From: Clostridiaceae bacterium
Lineage (GTDB): Bacteria > Bacillota > Clostridia > Oscillospirales > Acutalibacteraceae
Reading direction: 5' to 3'
NCBI GenBank assembly: GCA_016293225.1
Contig: JAEDEQ010000067.1
Coordinates: 1-9,408 of the forward strand
Length of the DNA: 9,408 bases
Shown: one piece after another, positions 1-5,662 of the stretch
How positions within the stretch are numbered: position 1 is the first letter of the stretch
Layout of the letters: every line of letters begins with the position of its first letter
Translations under genes and position numbers: made by a program
Notes under the pieces: model-generated
The model's input: only the letters and a program-made list of their open reading frames with translations
What the model was told of the DNA's origin: nothing
The model's database searches: none

Positions 1-4
1 TTGC

Positions 5-55
5 ACGGGCGCCTCAAGCGACGCCCCTACAGGTTTTGGTTTTATGGTGTTCATT
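5..55 (+). repeat. 51-bp direct repeat, copy 1
   Basis: Positions 5-55 are identical, base for base, to 226-276, an offset of 221 bp. Similarity continues to 59/280 with one mismatch. The repeat begins with a GC-rich hairpin unit (7-30, starting GGGCGCCTCAAGCG and ending CCCCTAC) and continues into a T/G-rich tail that ends GGTGTTCATT. It is an interspersed-type repeat with no coding content. Confidence 0.9.
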
Positions 56-76
56 CGTGGGGAAATGGTGGGCACT

Positions 77-111
77 ATCTAAAATCTAATATCTAATATC
101 TAAAATCTAAA
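77..111 (+). repeat. Heptanucleotide array, five ATCTAAA/T units
   Basis: Five exact 7-nt units lie in register: ATCTAAA (77), ATCTAAT (84), ATCTAAT (91), ATCTAAA (98) and ATCTAAA (105). The array is followed without a gap by TTCGTAGGGGCG (112-123), the start of a hairpin unit. It therefore forms the first half of a composite element whose mirror image is at 343-405. Confidence 0.9.
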
Positions 112-138
112 TTCGTAGGGGCGTCTCGCGAGGCGCCC
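112..138 (-). repeat. GTAGGGGCG hairpin unit (inverted copy)
   Basis: Positions 115-138 match the reverse complement of the 7-30 and 228-251 units except for the five central bases. The self-complementary core reads GGGCGTC, then TCGCG, then AGGCGCCC, and forms a near-continuous stem with one G-T pair. Stem and flank are conserved while the centre varies, which suggests a repeat family folding as a hairpin rather than coding DNA. Confidence 0.75.
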
Positions 139-225
139 GGGAAGCTATCCCAAAACGGCCGCGTAAAAAACAAACGAAATCCCGACGTTTCACATTAATT
201 TTTCGGCCGGCGCAGGGGGGGAACA

Positions 226-276
226 ACGGGCGCCTCAAGCGACGCCCCTACAGGTTTTGGTTTTATGGTGTTCATT
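226..276 (+). repeat. 51-bp direct repeat, copy 2
   Basis: This is an exact copy of 5-55 in the same orientation. It includes the hairpin unit 228-251. The two copies bracket an inverted relative of the hairpin (115-138) and a heptamer array. Recombination between the copies would delete 221 bp. Confidence 0.9.
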
Positions 277-296
277 TGTGCAGGCAGTGCCATGTA

Positions 297-319
297 CGGG
301 CGGGACTTGTGACCGCCCG
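297..319. repeat. GC-rich hairpin unit CGGGCGG/CCGCCCG
   Basis: Perfect 7-bp arms (297-303 and 313-319) enclose a 9-nt loop. The unit resembles the neighbouring GTAGGGGCG family in stem sequence but lacks the CCTAC flank. It lies 20 bp past the second 51-bp repeat. No T-run follows on either strand, so it is not called a terminator. Confidence 0.6.
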
Positions 320-342
320 AAAATCTACCTCGCTGCAATCTT

Positions 343-405
343 GGGCGGCTACGAGCGCCGCCCCTACGAATTTGGATTTTAGATTTTAGATGTTGGATTT
401 TAGAT
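343..405. repeat. Composite element: GTAGGGGCG hairpin plus five heptamers
   Basis: The hairpin GGGCGGC (343-349) / GCCGCCC (357-363) is followed by CCTACGAA and then five heptamers in register: TTTGGAT (371), TTTAGAT (378), TTTAGAT (385), GTTGGAT (392) and TTTAGAT (399). Read on the minus strand this is a heptamer array, then TTCGTAGGGGCG, then a hairpin. That is the same arrangement as 77-138, with the same number of units, in the opposite orientation. Confidence 0.85.
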
Positions 406-414
406 ATTATATTG

Positions 415-459
415 CCCCCGGCGGAGCGGACGGACAAAAACCGTTTGCACAACCGGGGG
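415..459. repeat. Inverted repeat CCCCCGG/CCGGGGG
   Basis: Perfect 7-bp arms at 415-421 and 453-459 enclose 31 nt that contain a smaller ACGG (430-433) / CCGT (441-444) stem around a short A-rich loop. It lies between the composite element and the TAGATAA array. Neither strand shows a T-run directly after the outer stem, so a terminator role is not supported; it may be part of the repeat mosaic. Confidence 0.55.
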
Positions 460-463
460 ACTT

Positions 464-505
464 TAGATAATAGATAATGGATAATAGATAATAGATAATA
501 GATAA
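464..505 (+). repeat. Heptanucleotide array, six TAGATAA units
   Basis: Six 7-nt units run from 464 to 505: TAGATAA (464, 471), TGGATAA (478), TAGATAA (485, 492, 499). The unit is related to the TTTAGAT heptamer at 371-405 (shared TAGAT core, same A-to-G variant TGGAT) but is a distinct version. The array ends 38 bp from the hisJ stop codon. Confidence 0.9.
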
Positions 506-517
506 CGAATGAAAGTT

Positions 518-531
518 GTTTCAAATGAAAC
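518..531. other. Small inverted repeat just after hisJ
   Basis: GTTTCA (518-523) and TGAAAC (526-531) form a perfect 6-bp inverted repeat with a 2-nt centre, 12 bp past the hisJ stop. In the direction of transcription it is followed by AACTTTCATTCG, not a T-run, and the stem is A/T-rich. It is therefore a poor candidate for an intrinsic terminator. It could also be chance. Confidence 0.3.
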
Positions 532-543
532 AGGTTTTGCGCT

Positions 544-1266
544 TCATTTTCCAACGCTTTCTGCCGTGTGGCTGTCGCTTGAAAAAACGAGCTTTCCCCC
601 GTTCTGAAGAATATACTGCCTAATCTCCGCCGAGGGGTAGGGCGTTGTCCGGTAGCCCCTTGAAATTGCGCCGGTGTTGACCTCAAAGGGTCTGCCGGTT
701 CTGAGCAGCTTGTTGCAGGCGTTTTTCCAGGCGGAAATGTACCTCGGGTTGTTTTCATCAAAAAGGGGCGTCTGCTCCCGGAATTTTGTAATCAGGTCAA
801 AGTGGCCGATGATGTCGGCGTTGGTTTTTTCAATAACATTGCCCACAAGCCGATAGTATTCTTCAACAAGGGCATAGATATCGCCGCCGAAAAATTTTTC
901 GGCAGCGTTTTTGAGCGTTACGGCGTCCTCGTCAACCGGGATATACACGTCCCCGGCCTTGAGATAGTGAACCGAGCCGATAGCATAATCGAACATATCG
1001 GTCGGTTCATCTGAAAAATAATCCTGCTCAATGCCGCAAAGGACTTCTATCTGCCCCTTGTACTTTTCCTTCAGGGCAGAAATTTCCGCAACATAGGCGG
1101 AAATTTTTTCCTTTTTAATGCAGTAGCTTTCGTCAATCGCGGTGTAGGAGTGGTCGGAAATTCCGATGGTGTCAAGCCCTGCGCAAACGGCGGCAAGAAC
1201 CATCTCCTCCGGGGTGTTTTTGCCGTCGCTGTAGGTTGTGTGGGTGTGGAGGTCTTGCTTTTTCAT
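544..1266 (-). CDS. hisJ: Histidinol-phosphatase, PHP family (C-terminus apparently short)
   Basis: This gene encodes a cytosolic metal-dependent phosphatase that converts L-histidinol phosphate to L-histidinol. The 240-aa product has the PHP-domain metal ligands: HTH at 7-9, D14, H39 in ISDHS, E80 in CGIEQD, H100 in GSVH, H155 in GHFD, and D231/H233 in SSDSH. From family knowledge, HisJ/HisK enzymes are usually about 260-275 aa, with a helix and strand after the last SDSH motif; here only seven residues follow it. The reading frame ends at TGA (546-544) and runs at once into repeat DNA, so the tail looks lost or replaced. The metal centre is intact, so activity is possible. The ATG shares its A with the hisIE TGA (TGATG at 1268-1264), with GGAG about 10 nt upstream, indicating translational coupling. 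It is last in the operon. Assignment to histidinol phosphate rather than another PHP substrate rests on operon context. Confidence 0.9.
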   Translation of the reverse strand: MKKQDLHTHTTYSDGKNTPEEMVLAAVCAGLDTIGISDHSYTAIDESYCIKKEKISAYVAEISALKEKYKGQIEVLCGIEQDYFSDEPTDMFDYAIGSVHYLKAGDVYIPVDEDAVTLKNAAEKFFGGDIYALVEEYYRLVGNVIEKTNADIIGHFDLITKFREQTPLFDENNPRYISAWKNACNKLLRTGRPFEVNTGAISRGYRTTPYPSAEIRQYILQNGGKLVFSSDSHTAESVGK

Positions 1267-1913
1267 CAGGTCATCTTCTCCTGCTTAACTTTTTTGTCAA
1301 TGACATGGCGCGAGGCAAGCTCTTTGTGGATATCCTCAAGCGAAATTCCGGCTTCAATCATGAGTACCATTACATGATAGGCAAGGTCGGCAATTTCATA
1401 GACCGTTTCCTTTTTGTCCTGCGCCTTTGCGGCGATGATGACCTCCGTGCTTTCCTCCCCGACCTTTTTCAGGATTTTATCAAGACCCTTTTCAAAAAGA
1501 TAGGTTGTGTATGAGCCCTCCTTTTTCTCGGTTTTCCTGCCCTTGATAAGCTCAAAAAGCTTTTCATAGGAAAATTCCTGCCTTTCCTCGCTTTCAAAAA
1601 CGGGGTTTTCAAAGCATGACGTTGTTCCGAGGTGGCAGGCCGGACCCTCCGGCTCAACCATGACAACAAGGGCGTCCTTGTCGCAGTCGGCCGTTATTGA
1701 AACAATGTGCTGAAAGTTTCCGCTGGTTTCGCCTTTCAGCCACAGCTCCTGCCTTGACCTGCTGAAAAAGCAGGTCAGCTCCTTTTCCATTGAAATTCTA
1801 AGGCTTTCCCTGTTCATGTATGCGAGGGTGAGGACACGCTTTGTAACGCTGTCCACCACTATTGCTGGGATAAGACCTTTTTCGTCAAACTTCAGTTCAT
1901 CTATGTTAAGCAT
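1266..1913 (-). CDS. hisIE: Bifunctional phosphoribosyl-AMP cyclohydrolase / phosphoribosyl-ATP pyrophosphatase
   Basis: This fused enzyme covers steps 2 and 3: the HisE domain hydrolyses phosphoribosyl-ATP to phosphoribosyl-AMP and PPi, then HisI opens the adenine ring to give ProFAR. Residues about 1-110 are the HisI domain, with SRSRQELWLKGETSGN (51-66), the metal-binding DCDKD (76-80) and the zinc cysteines in GPACH (90-94) and SCF (C100). Residues about 115-210 are the HisE MazG-like helical domain, with KKVGEESTEVIIAAK (149-163; E153, E154, E157) and EIADLAYHVMVLM (173-185). The length of 215 aa is normal for the fusion. The start is supported by GAGGAGG about 6 nt upstream. This is the only junction in the operon with a clear gap: 12 nt after hisF. 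Its last codon overlaps the hisJ start by one base. Confidence 0.97.
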   Translation of the reverse strand: MLNIDELKFDEKGLIPAIVVDSVTKRVLTLAYMNRESLRISMEKELTCFFSRSRQELWLKGETSGNFQHIVSITADCDKDALVVMVEPEGPACHLGTTSCFENPVFESEERQEFSYEKLFELIKGRKTEKKEGSYTTYLFEKGLDKILKKVGEESTEVIIAAKAQDKKETVYEIADLAYHVMVLMIEAGISLEDIHKELASRHVIDKKVKQEKMT

Positions 1914-1925
1914 TGGTGTTCCTCC

Positions 1926-2684
1926 TCATATTCTTGCGCTGATACCGTTTTTTCGCATCTCTTTTTTAAGCTCGGCAATGCTGACCTCGCCGAAATGGAA
2001 AATTGAAGCGGCGAGTCCTGCGTCAACGCCCGGCAGAGCCTTGAAAAGGGTGATGAAATCTTCTGTTTTCCCTGCGCCTCCGGACGCGATTACGGGAACG
2101 TTCACCACCGCGCAGACCGCCTCGAGCATTTCAAGGTCAAAGCCCTGTTTCACGCCGTCGGTGTCAATGGAGTTGAGAACAATCTCCCCCGCTCCGTTTT
2201 CAACGCCGCGTTTGATCCACTCAATGGCCTCCAGTCCGGTGTTTTCCCGACCGCCCTTTGCGAACACTCTGAAAACCCCGTCAACGCGCTTAACGTCCAC
2301 CGAAAGCACAACGCACTGGTCGCCGTAAAGCTTTGCGGCCTCTTTAATCAGGTTCGGATTCCTTATGGCGCCGGAGTTCACGCTGACCTTGTCCGCGCCG
2401 CACTTGAGCACCCTGTCGAAATCCTCAACGGTGTTAATTCCGCCGCCGACGGTGAGAGGAATGAACACATTCCTTGCCGTTTCGCAAAGAATATCGGTGA
2501 ACAGCTTTCTTCCGTCCGAGGAAGCGGTAATGTCATAAAAAACAAGCTCGTCCGCGCCGCACCGGCTGTAATACTTTGCAAGCTCAACGGGCGAGGAAAT
2601 TTCACGAAGACCCTCAAAGTTAACTCCCTTAACAACCTGACCGTTTCTGACGTCAAGGCAGGGTATAATCCTTTTTGTAATCAT
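1926..2684 (-). CDS. hisF: Imidazole glycerol phosphate synthase, cyclase subunit
   Basis: HisF pairs with the glutaminase HisH. It takes ammonia from HisH and converts PRFAR to imidazole glycerol phosphate plus AICAR, which returns to purine synthesis. The 252-aa product is a complete (beta/alpha)8 barrel of standard length. It starts MITKRIIPCLD, with catalytic D11, and has the second catalytic aspartate at D130 in VVLSVDVKR. Phosphate-binding GGG (80-82, in LTVGGGI) and ASGGAG are present, as are the SVNSGA and NSIDTDG motifs. The ATG overlaps the hisA stop by 4 nt (ATGA), and GAGGTGG lies about 4 nt before it. It sits in the usual hisH-hisA-hisF order, so both subunits are made from one message. 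Confidence 0.98.
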   Translation of the reverse strand: MITKRIIPCLDVRNGQVVKGVNFEGLREISSPVELAKYYSRCGADELVFYDITASSDGRKLFTDILCETARNVFIPLTVGGGINTVEDFDRVLKCGADKVSVNSGAIRNPNLIKEAAKLYGDQCVVLSVDVKRVDGVFRVFAKGGRENTGLEAIEWIKRGVENGAGEIVLNSIDTDGVKQGFDLEMLEAVCAVVNVPVIASGGAGKTEDFITLFKALPGVDAGLAASIFHFGEVSIAELKKEMRKNGISARI

Positions 2685-3394
2685 TTTGCCACCTCGATTG
2701 CTTCACCTAAATCAACGGCCTTTGTGTAATAAGCCTTTCCGATAATTGCGCCGTAGATATTCAGCTTTCTGAGCGCCTTAACATCGTCAATTGACGAAAC
2801 GCCGCCCGAAGCGACGATGTCAACGGAAAATTTTTCGGAAAGCTTTTTATAAAGCGCGCGGTTTGTTCCGACCATTGCGCCGTCCTTTGAAATATCGGTG
2901 CAAATAAGCGTTCGTACGCCGATTTTTTCCATTCTTTCGCAAAATTCAAAGGCGTCAATTCCGGAGCTTTCCGTCCAGCCTTTAATCGCCGCAAAGCCGT
3001 CCTTGATATCAATACCGACAGCAATTTTTTCGCCGTACTTTTCAACCGCTTCTTGAACAAAGCCTTCGTTTGTCACGGCGGCAGTGCCGAGAATGACCCT
3101 GTCAAGCCCGGCGGAAATATACTTTTCAACAACTTCCATGCTGCGGATTCCGCCGCCTATCTCGCAAAAAAGACCGGTTTCCCTTTTTATTGCGCACACC
3201 ACATCAAAATTCGGGGTTTCGCCTGTTTTGGCACCCTCAAGGTCAACCAGATGAATGTGGGAAGCGCCGCTTTTTTTAAATTCGCGAGCAACGCTCACGG
3301 GGTCGTCTGAGTAAACGGTTTTCCTGTTGTAATCGCCCTTAAAAAGGCGCACCGCCTGTTTTTCATATAAGTCAATCGCAGGAAAAATCAGCAT
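2681..3394 (-). CDS. hisA: Phosphoribosylformimino-AICAR-phosphate isomerase
   Basis: This enzyme carries out the Amadori-type isomerisation of ProFAR to PRFAR, the step between HisI and HisH-HisF. The 237-aa half-barrel-repeat protein has catalytic D8 in FPAIDLYEK and the second catalytic aspartate at D129 in VGIDIKDG. The phosphate loop is IGGGIRS (79-85), TDISKDG (166-172) follows, and ASGGVSS near the C-terminus is the second phosphate site. It resembles HisF in fold, but the PAIDL start and GGGIRS separate the two clearly. Its start overlaps the hisH 3' end by 7 nt, with AGAGGG about 6 nt upstream. No PriA-type (dual HisA/TrpF) function can be judged from the sequence alone. Confidence 0.97.
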   Translation of the reverse strand: MLIFPAIDLYEKQAVRLFKGDYNRKTVYSDDPVSVAREFKKSGASHIHLVDLEGAKTGETPNFDVVCAIKRETGLFCEIGGGIRSMEVVEKYISAGLDRVILGTAAVTNEGFVQEAVEKYGEKIAVGIDIKDGFAAIKGWTESSGIDAFEFCERMEKIGVRTLICTDISKDGAMVGTNRALYKKLSEKFSVDIVASGGVSSIDDVKALRKLNIYGAIIGKAYYTKAVDLGEAIEVAK

Positions 3395-4014
3395 ATTGCA
3401 CCCTCTTTCATTTCGCAGAACGCTCTTAAAATGTTCAGACCGACCTCGCCGCTTTTTTCCGGGTGGAACTGGCAGCCCATAATGTTTTTTTGAGCGCAGG
3501 CGGCGGTGAGCGGCGCGCCGTAATCGGTTTCGGCAATAACGCTGTCATCACAGTCCGAAGCAAAAAACGAATGAACAAAATAAACATAATCGCCCTCTTT
3601 TATATATTTGAAAAGCGGGTGAGCGCCTTTTGTGAAGCTCAGTGAGTTCCAGCCCATGTGCGGAATTTTAACGTTTTCAGCCACGGCGGAAATCGGCTTT
3701 ATAACGCCCTTGAGCAGTGAAAGCCCCTCGTGTTCGCCGTATTCATAGCTTTTTTCAAACAGAAGCTGCATACCCAAACAGATGCCAAGGACGGGTTTAC
3801 CCTTTTTTATCTCATTCATCAGAACCGGAACAAGCCCGGAGTTTCTGAGCTTTTCGGCCGCGTCGCAGAATGCGCCGACTCCGGGGAGTATTATTCTGTC
3901 TGCTTTTTCAATTATTTCCTTATCTGCGGTGATCTGCGCTTCTTCACCTATCCTGCCAAAAGAGGAAACAAGGGAAAAAAGATTGCCGACTCCGTAGTCA
4001 ATGATTGCCGTCAT
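3388..4014 (-). CDS. hisH: Imidazole glycerol phosphate synthase, glutamine amidotransferase subunit
   Basis: HisH is a class I glutamine amidotransferase that hydrolyses glutamine and passes ammonia to HisF. The 208-aa product begins with IIDYGVGNL, typical of HisH. It carries the oxyanion-loop region LPGVGAF (43-49), the nucleophile C79 in LGICLGMQ, the PHMGWN motif (118-123) and the catalytic pair H184/E186 in CQFHPEKS. All triad members are present and the length is normal. The start codon shares its A with the hisB stop (TAATG), and AAAGGAG lies inside the hisB 3' end about 8 nt before it. It directly precedes hisA and hisF. Confidence 0.97.
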   Translation of the reverse strand: MTAIIDYGVGNLFSLVSSFGRIGEEAQITADKEIIEKADRIILPGVGAFCDAAEKLRNSGLVPVLMNEIKKGKPVLGICLGMQLLFEKSYEYGEHEGLSLLKGVIKPISAVAENVKIPHMGWNSLSFTKGAHPLFKYIKEGDYVYFVHSFFASDCDDSVIAETDYGAPLTAACAQKNIMGCQFHPEKSGEVGLNILRAFCEMKEGAIC

Positions 4015-4601
4015 TATAAAACTCCTTTGGTTGAGGGGATTTCATTTTTGAACTCTTCGTCAAGCTGCACCGCTTCACGGAGCGTTCTTGCAACCGACTT
4101 GAAAGCTCCCTCAAGTATGTGATGTGTGTTCTTGCCCGAAAGCATTTTGATGTGAAGAGAACACTCGGCGTTTCTTATGAAGCCGAGAAAAAACTCCTGG
4201 GCAAGCTCGGTGTCAAAGTCGCCGACCTTTTCGGTGGGAATTTCAAGGTCATAACCGAGATATGACCTGCCCGAAAAGTCAACCGCGGACATTATAAGCG
4301 CCTCGTCCATCGGAAGAATTGTGTCGCCGTAGCGGCGGATACCTCTTTTTTCGCCCAGAGCGTCATAAAACGCCTTTCCGAGAGCTATGCCGATATCCTC
4401 CACCGTGTGGTGATAGTCAACATAGGTGTCGCCCTTGCAGCTGATATCAAGATCAAATCTTCCGTGGGAGGCGAAAAGCACAAGCATATGATCAAGAAAG
4501 CCGCAGCCTGTGTTAATATTGCTTTTTCCGCTGCCGTCAAGATTAAGCTTTAAGCTTATATCCGTCTCAGCCGTTTTTCTTGTTACCTCTGCTGTTCTCA
4601 T
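4014..4601 (-). CDS. hisB: Imidazoleglycerol-phosphate dehydratase (monofunctional)
   Basis: This Mn-dependent enzyme removes water from imidazole glycerol phosphate to give imidazole acetol phosphate. At 195 aa it is the monofunctional form; there is no N-terminal HAD phosphatase domain as in enterobacterial HisB, in keeping with a separate PHP phosphatase (hisJ) in the operon. Diagnostic motifs are GFLDHM (34-39), DYHHTVEDIGI (62-72), H150 in SLHIKML and SGKNTHHILE (155-164), which supply the histidine and glutamate metal ligands. The C-terminus PSTKGVL is the family's usual ending. GGAGG lies 7 nt before the ATG, which overlaps the hisC stop by 4 nt. Confidence 0.98.
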   Translation of the reverse strand: MRTAEVTRKTAETDISLKLNLDGSGKSNINTGCGFLDHMLVLFASHGRFDLDISCKGDTYVDYHHTVEDIGIALGKAFYDALGEKRGIRRYGDTILPMDEALIMSAVDFSGRSYLGYDLEIPTEKVGDFDTELAQEFFLGFIRNAECSLHIKMLSGKNTHHILEGAFKSVARTLREAVQLDEEFKNEIPSTKGVL

Positions 4602-5662
4602 TGCTTTTCCTCCAGAATTTCCCTTACTGTCTTTATAAATTCCTCCATCTGCTCCTTACTGCCGACAGTGATACGGTTGTAATCCTTAAGCAGCGGAGTT
4701 TCAAAGTGACGGATAAGCACGCCCTTTTCTTTTAATGAAAGATAGAGCTCTTTGCCCCCGATTTTATCTGACTTTGCAAAGATGAAGTTTGTTTTTGAAT
4801 CGGTCACCCAAAAGCCGAGCTTTTGAAGCTCCCTTCTTGTCTGTTCACGGTTTTCAGCAATCTTAAGGCAGTTCTTTTCAAAGTATTCCTTGTCGCACAG
4901 CGCTCCGATACCCGCCGCCATTGTCATTCGGTTGATGTTGTAGGGGTTGGTGGAATACTTTATCGTGTTCAGGTCATTGATAAGCTCCTTTGAGCCGATA
5001 CCGAAGCCGAGCCTTGCGCCTGCAAGCGAGCGCGATTTTGAAAATGTCTGACAGACGAGAACGTTGTCGTATTTTTTGGTAAGCGACACCGAGCTTTCCG
5101 CCCCGAAGTCAACATAGGCCTCATCAACAACAACAACATTATCGGGGTTTGAAGCGACTATCTTTTCAATATCGGCTTTTGAAAGCGCAATACCGGTCGG
5201 GGCATTCGGATTTGCGATAAAGATGGTCTTGTTTATGCCGATATAGTCGTTTATATCAATCGAAAAATCATCTTTAAGCGGTATTTCTTCATATGGAATT
5301 TTGTTCAATTCTGCAAAAACCGGGTAAAAGCCGTATGTAATATTCGGGAACACGGCAGGATGCTCGCTGTCGCAGAAAGCCATGAATGCAAAATTGAGTA
5401 TTTCGTCCGAGCCGTTTGTGAAAAGAAGGTTCTCCTTTTCAACGCCGAAGCTTTCTGCGGCTGTATTGACCAAAGCTCTGCACTCGGGGTCTGAATATAG
5501 CTGACAGTCGCCTGCCGCATCCCTTGCAAGCCTCTGCGCAAGCGGCGAGGGAGGAAAAGGCGACTCGTTTGTGTTAAGCTTAAGATATTTCCTCTCCTGC
5601 GGCTGTTCGCCCGGAGTATAGGGTGTGAGCGAGGAATATTTAGGGCTAAAAAATCTGCTCAT
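4598..5662 (-). CDS. hisC: Histidinol-phosphate aminotransferase
   Basis: This class I/II PLP aminotransferase transfers an amino group from glutamate to imidazole acetol phosphate, giving histidinol phosphate. The 354-aa product shows KLNTNESPFPPSP (28-40), typical of HisC, then TNGSDEIL (82-89) for PLP phosphate binding, NPNAPTG (151-157), VVDEAYVDF (178-186), the Schiff-base lysine K209 in QTFSKS, and R217 in AGARLGFG. The length is normal. The start is supported by GGAG 8 nt upstream and overlaps the hisD stop by 4 nt (ATGA). Some HisC homologues also serve aromatic amino acid synthesis; the operon position makes the histidine role primary. Confidence 0.97.
   Translation of the reverse strand: MSRFFSPKYSSLTPYTPGEQPQERKYLKLNTNESPFPPSPLAQRLARDAAGDCQLYSDPECRALVNTAAESFGVEKENLLFTNGSDEILNFAFMAFCDSEHPAVFPNITYGFYPVFAELNKIPYEEIPLKDDFSIDINDYIGINKTIFIANPNAPTGIALSKADIEKIVASNPDNVVVVDEAYVDFGAESSVSLTKKYDNVLVCQTFSKSRSLAGARLGFGIGSKELINDLNTIKYSTNPYNINRMTMAAGIGALCDKEYFEKNCLKIAENREQTRRELQKLGFWVTDSKTNFIFAKSDKIGGKELYLSLKEKGVLIRHFETPLLKDYNRITVGSKEQMEEFIKTVREILEEKQ

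Larger units (their letters stand above)
1..543. other. Repeat-rich non-coding region 3' of the his operon
   Basis: This block contains no convincing gene on either strand. It is a mosaic of short repeats: five G+C-rich hairpin units built around GTAGGGGCG or its complement, three heptanucleotide tandem arrays, and two identical 51-bp direct repeats, listed separately. A minus-strand open frame running from about 761 to 195 crosses the hisJ 3' end and the arrays. Its translation is just the arrays read as Tyr/Leu/Ile-rich low complexity plus Arg/Gly-rich hairpin sequence, so it is not called. No hairpin followed by a T-run suitable as a terminator for the his operon was seen here. The base composition alternates sharply between AT-rich arrays and GC-rich hairpins, unlike the neighbouring genes. 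Confidence 0.8.

Noticed and set aside
77..505. CRISPR-like array
   Set aside because: The units are 7 nt in perfect tandem with no unique spacers; the longer repeats are only two copies 221 bp apart. No cas genes are present.
195..761. 188-codon minus-strand open frame overlapping the hisJ 3' end and the repeats
   Set aside because: It reads hisJ out of frame and then translates heptamer arrays and GC hairpins into low-complexity Tyr/Leu/Ile and Arg/Gly stretches; there are no family features and no ribosome-binding site was identified.
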